This document shows positions 52,449 through 54,088 of a stretch of DNA of 54,088 nt, in pieces. The notes beneath the pieces are model-generated. The model saw nothing but the letters and a program-made list of their open reading frames with translations, did no database searches and was not told the origin of the DNA. A program made the position numbers and the translations under genes. The stretch spans positions 1-54,088 of the forward strand of contig CALCJV010000084.1 of the NCBI GenBank assembly GCA_937967405.1. The letters are read 5' to 3'. Source of the DNA: an uncultured Chloroflexales bacterium (GTDB taxonomy: Bacteria; Chloroflexota; Chloroflexia; Chloroflexales; Chloroflexaceae). Position 1 is the stretch's first letter; every line of letters starts with the position of its first letter.

Positions 52449-54088
52449 ATGAACACCATCTGGCGTATGCTTGGGCTAGGCGCAGCAGTGATCGGGATCA
52501 TTGCGCTACTGCGCTGGCGGCGCAAGCCGCAGTGGGAGCAGATGTTTCGCCCAACAACGACCACGTCACCTGTCGCTACTGATCGCCCCCCTGTCGCACC
52601 AGCGCAACAATCGCGCAGCCTACCCGCACCGGATGAGCCGCCGCCCGCCGACAAAGACATGCCCGATATGCCCCCGCCGCCGCCGGAGCCAGAGCCACTG
52701 GAGCTATTCACACGCGGCACGAATCCGCAAGCCCAACGGCTCTGGCTGACGTTGCAGCGCGAAGCCTACCGCCAGCGCGGGGAAGGCTTCCGCGAGGATT
52801 GGGCCTTCCCGCTGTATGCCGCCCGCCACAATCTGGGCGCACCACTAGCACGCGGGCAGCGCACCCGTATTGGCGATCAAGCGTATGTGTTCCAGCCGTT
52901 CGCTAGCGCAATCCTGTTTAGTGTTGTGCCCAAGTGGGGCGAGGTCTATGACGTGTACCGCGTTGTGGCAGAGGCGGGTGACAGCATCGTCACCAACGAG
53001 CTACACAAAGCTGCCTATGCCGCAGCAGGGCAGGAGTATCGTGCTGATTGGGCCTCGCATCAGCGGGCCACGCAGGAGCGTTTGGGGGTGGCACTGGCTC
53101 CGGCTACGCGCATCGGCATAGGTGAACACGAGTATAGCGTACAGGTGTTTGCCAGCGATACCCTTTATGTGCAAGTGCCCAATTGGAATGACCTGCGCCA
53201 CCTCAGCACCACCCCACCGGGCCCACTGGCGGATGCGCTGTGGCGCGAAACTTACAAGGCGGTTGGAGTTCCATTTAACCCGGACAGCGCGGCCCACAAA
53301 CTTGCGGTTGCGGAAAAGCTCGGCACACCGCTCAGCGATCTTTATCCGATGGACTTTGAGGGCAAGCCGCTACAGGTGCAAGTTTTCGCCCGCGAGGTCG
53401 TCTTTTCGGAAGGGGGCAACGTCTTCAGCCGCCAGCATACACTGGATCGGCCCGCCACGTTCGACAGCAGTGCGGCGGCTCCTGCGCTCACATTCACGCC
53501 GCCGGATGGGTTCACCGCCAGCGATGCCACCAGCAACAAACGCCCCACCTTCGGGATGCTCCCGATTGCGGGCAACCCGCAGATCAGCCAACTCTACGGC
53601 TACACCAAATGGGCGGCCGGCGGTGGACGGCAGTATTATGGGGCCACACAGGGGCGGCACCCCGGCATAGATTTCTGGGTTCCGGTGGGCACGCCACAGC
53701 TTGCAATTGCACATGGCTTGGTGGTGTATGCAGGGGCAAGCAACACGGCTCCTTTTGGTGGCGCACCACCGATGCTTGTGATCGTGCGCTATGGCAACGT
53801 CTACGGGCTATACGGGCACTGCTCTGCGGTGCGCGTGCGGAAGGGGCAGTTTGTCAATCCGGGCGAGGTCGTGTCGCTCTCCGGCGACTACGGCGGCCCA
53901 CACTTGCACTTCGAGCTACGCCCCGTTCCCGCGAGCGTATTGGGCAACACCGATCCGCAGCAGCCCGGCGTGAATGCTGGCACTACGATGAATCCGCTCG
54001 ACTACTTCAGCCCCGAACTGCAACGCTATTTCGAGCAGGCGTGGCGGCAATTGGGCGGCGATCAGCACTTCTGTCAGGGGGGCTTGCG
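52449..54088 (+). CDS. M23 metallopeptidase with three ~75-residue N-terminal repeats, 3' end outside the window
   Basis: At least 546 residues. A membrane helix (about 8-22) or uncleaved signal is followed by a Pro-rich linker to about 80. Three related units then follow (about 95-165, 180-255, 260-330), each with an LW...Y helix, an LG.PL turn and a (V/Y).(V/F)Q.FA..(I/V)(L/V)(F/Y) strand. After a ~60-residue spacer, the M23 domain has GRHPGIDFWVPVGTP, YGLYGHCS and HLHFELR, the expected zinc-binding set of a lysostaphin-type endopeptidase. The start has AAGGAG 10 bases upstream. It follows the caspase-amidase gene by 37 bases and completes a set of wall-cutting activities. Confidence 0.88.
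   Translation, partial: MNTIWRMLGLGAAVIGIIALLRWRRKPQWEQMFRPTTTTSPVATDRPPVAPAQQSRSLPAPDEPPPADKDMPDMPPPPPEPEPLELFTRGTNPQAQRLWLTLQREAYRQRGEGFREDWAFPLYAARHNLGAPLARGQRTRIGDQAYVFQPFASAILFSVVPKWGEVYDVYRVVAEAGDSIVTNELHKAAYAAAGQEYRADWASHQRATQERLGVALAPATRIGIGEHEYSVQVFASDTLYVQVPNWNDLRHLSTTPPGPLADALWRETYKAVGVPFNPDSAAHKLAVAEKLGTPLSDLYPMDFEGKPLQVQVFAREVVFSEGGNVFSRQHTLDRPATFDSSAAAPALTFTPPDGFTASDATSNKRPTFGMLPIAGNPQISQLYGYTKWAAGGGRQYYGATQGRHPGIDFWVPVGTPQLAIAHGLVVYAGASNTAPFGGAPPMLVIVRYGNVYGLYGHCSAVRVRKGQFVNPGEVVSLSGDYGGPHLHFELRPVPASVLGNTDPQQPGVNAGTTMNPLDYFSPELQRYFEQAWRQLGGDQHFCQGGL

Overview
The window is about 54 kb of GC-rich bacterial DNA, and it reads as a chromosome segment of a filamentous or phototrophic-type member of the Chloroflexota (class Chloroflexia). 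This is an inference. It rests on a bacterial mevalonate cluster with an archaeal-type HMG-CoA synthase, many secreted proteins with Pro/Thr linkers and a short 'YLPLV-R' tail, paired FPETG...HPE repeats, and ordinary sigma70-type promoters. I saw no phage, IS element or CRISPR array.

Layout. 1-12.2 kb (minus strand) is an envelope and secretion block: an LCP-family protein (cut by the window edge), a secreted glycosidase, an unknown protein, then a tight group of two gingipain-type (C25) peptidases, a small secreted domain protein, a 78-residue peptide with a lasso-type RiPP leader signature, and an Ig-like/PPC surface protein. 12.4-15 kb holds DUF2237, fabG, a membrane protein with a degenerate Mrr nuclease fold, and nrdR. 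15.2-20.1 kb (plus) is an overlapping glycan operon: GT2 glycosyltransferase, GH78-like rhamnosidase and a five-bladed-propeller glycosidase. 20-30.8 kb is mixed housekeeping: DUF937, NurA-type nuclease, bioY, an ABC-2 exporter with a duplicated permease fused to a SpoIIM-like domain, a leaderless GT2, fmt, an SH3 protein and tlyA. tRNA-Ser(CGA) lies at 30.9 kb with its own promoter. 31-37 kb has an M1-type lipoprotein peptidase, a DsbA-like protein, a DNA methyltransferase-Mrr fusion broken by one inserted base, a glycine-rich beta-repeat protein and an alpha/beta hydrolase. 37.2-41 kb is one giant beta-helix protein with a 2.2-kb Pro/Thr repeat. 41.2-45.3 kb is the mevalonate entry cluster: HMG-CoA reductase, HMG-CoA synthase, thiolase-like protein and DUF35 protein. 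45.4-47.1 kb has lexA and a DtxR-type regulator. 47.4-50 kb has two small proteins, an orphan ABC ATPase and a fructosamine kinase. 50-54 kb has a caspase-amidase-glucosaminidase fusion followed by an M23 endopeptidase that runs off the window.

The most notable items are: (1) the caspase fused to two peptidoglycan-hydrolase domains and followed by an M23 protein; (2) the HMG-CoA synthase complex whose thiolase partner has lost the nucleophile Cys and the catalytic His and whose DUF35 partner has lost all four zinc cysteines; (3) the RiPP-like peptide placed 9 bp upstream of a C25 peptidase; and (4) a short hydrophobic LPLV-type tail shared by six exported proteins. Functions are assigned from motifs read by eye. 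No database search was run.
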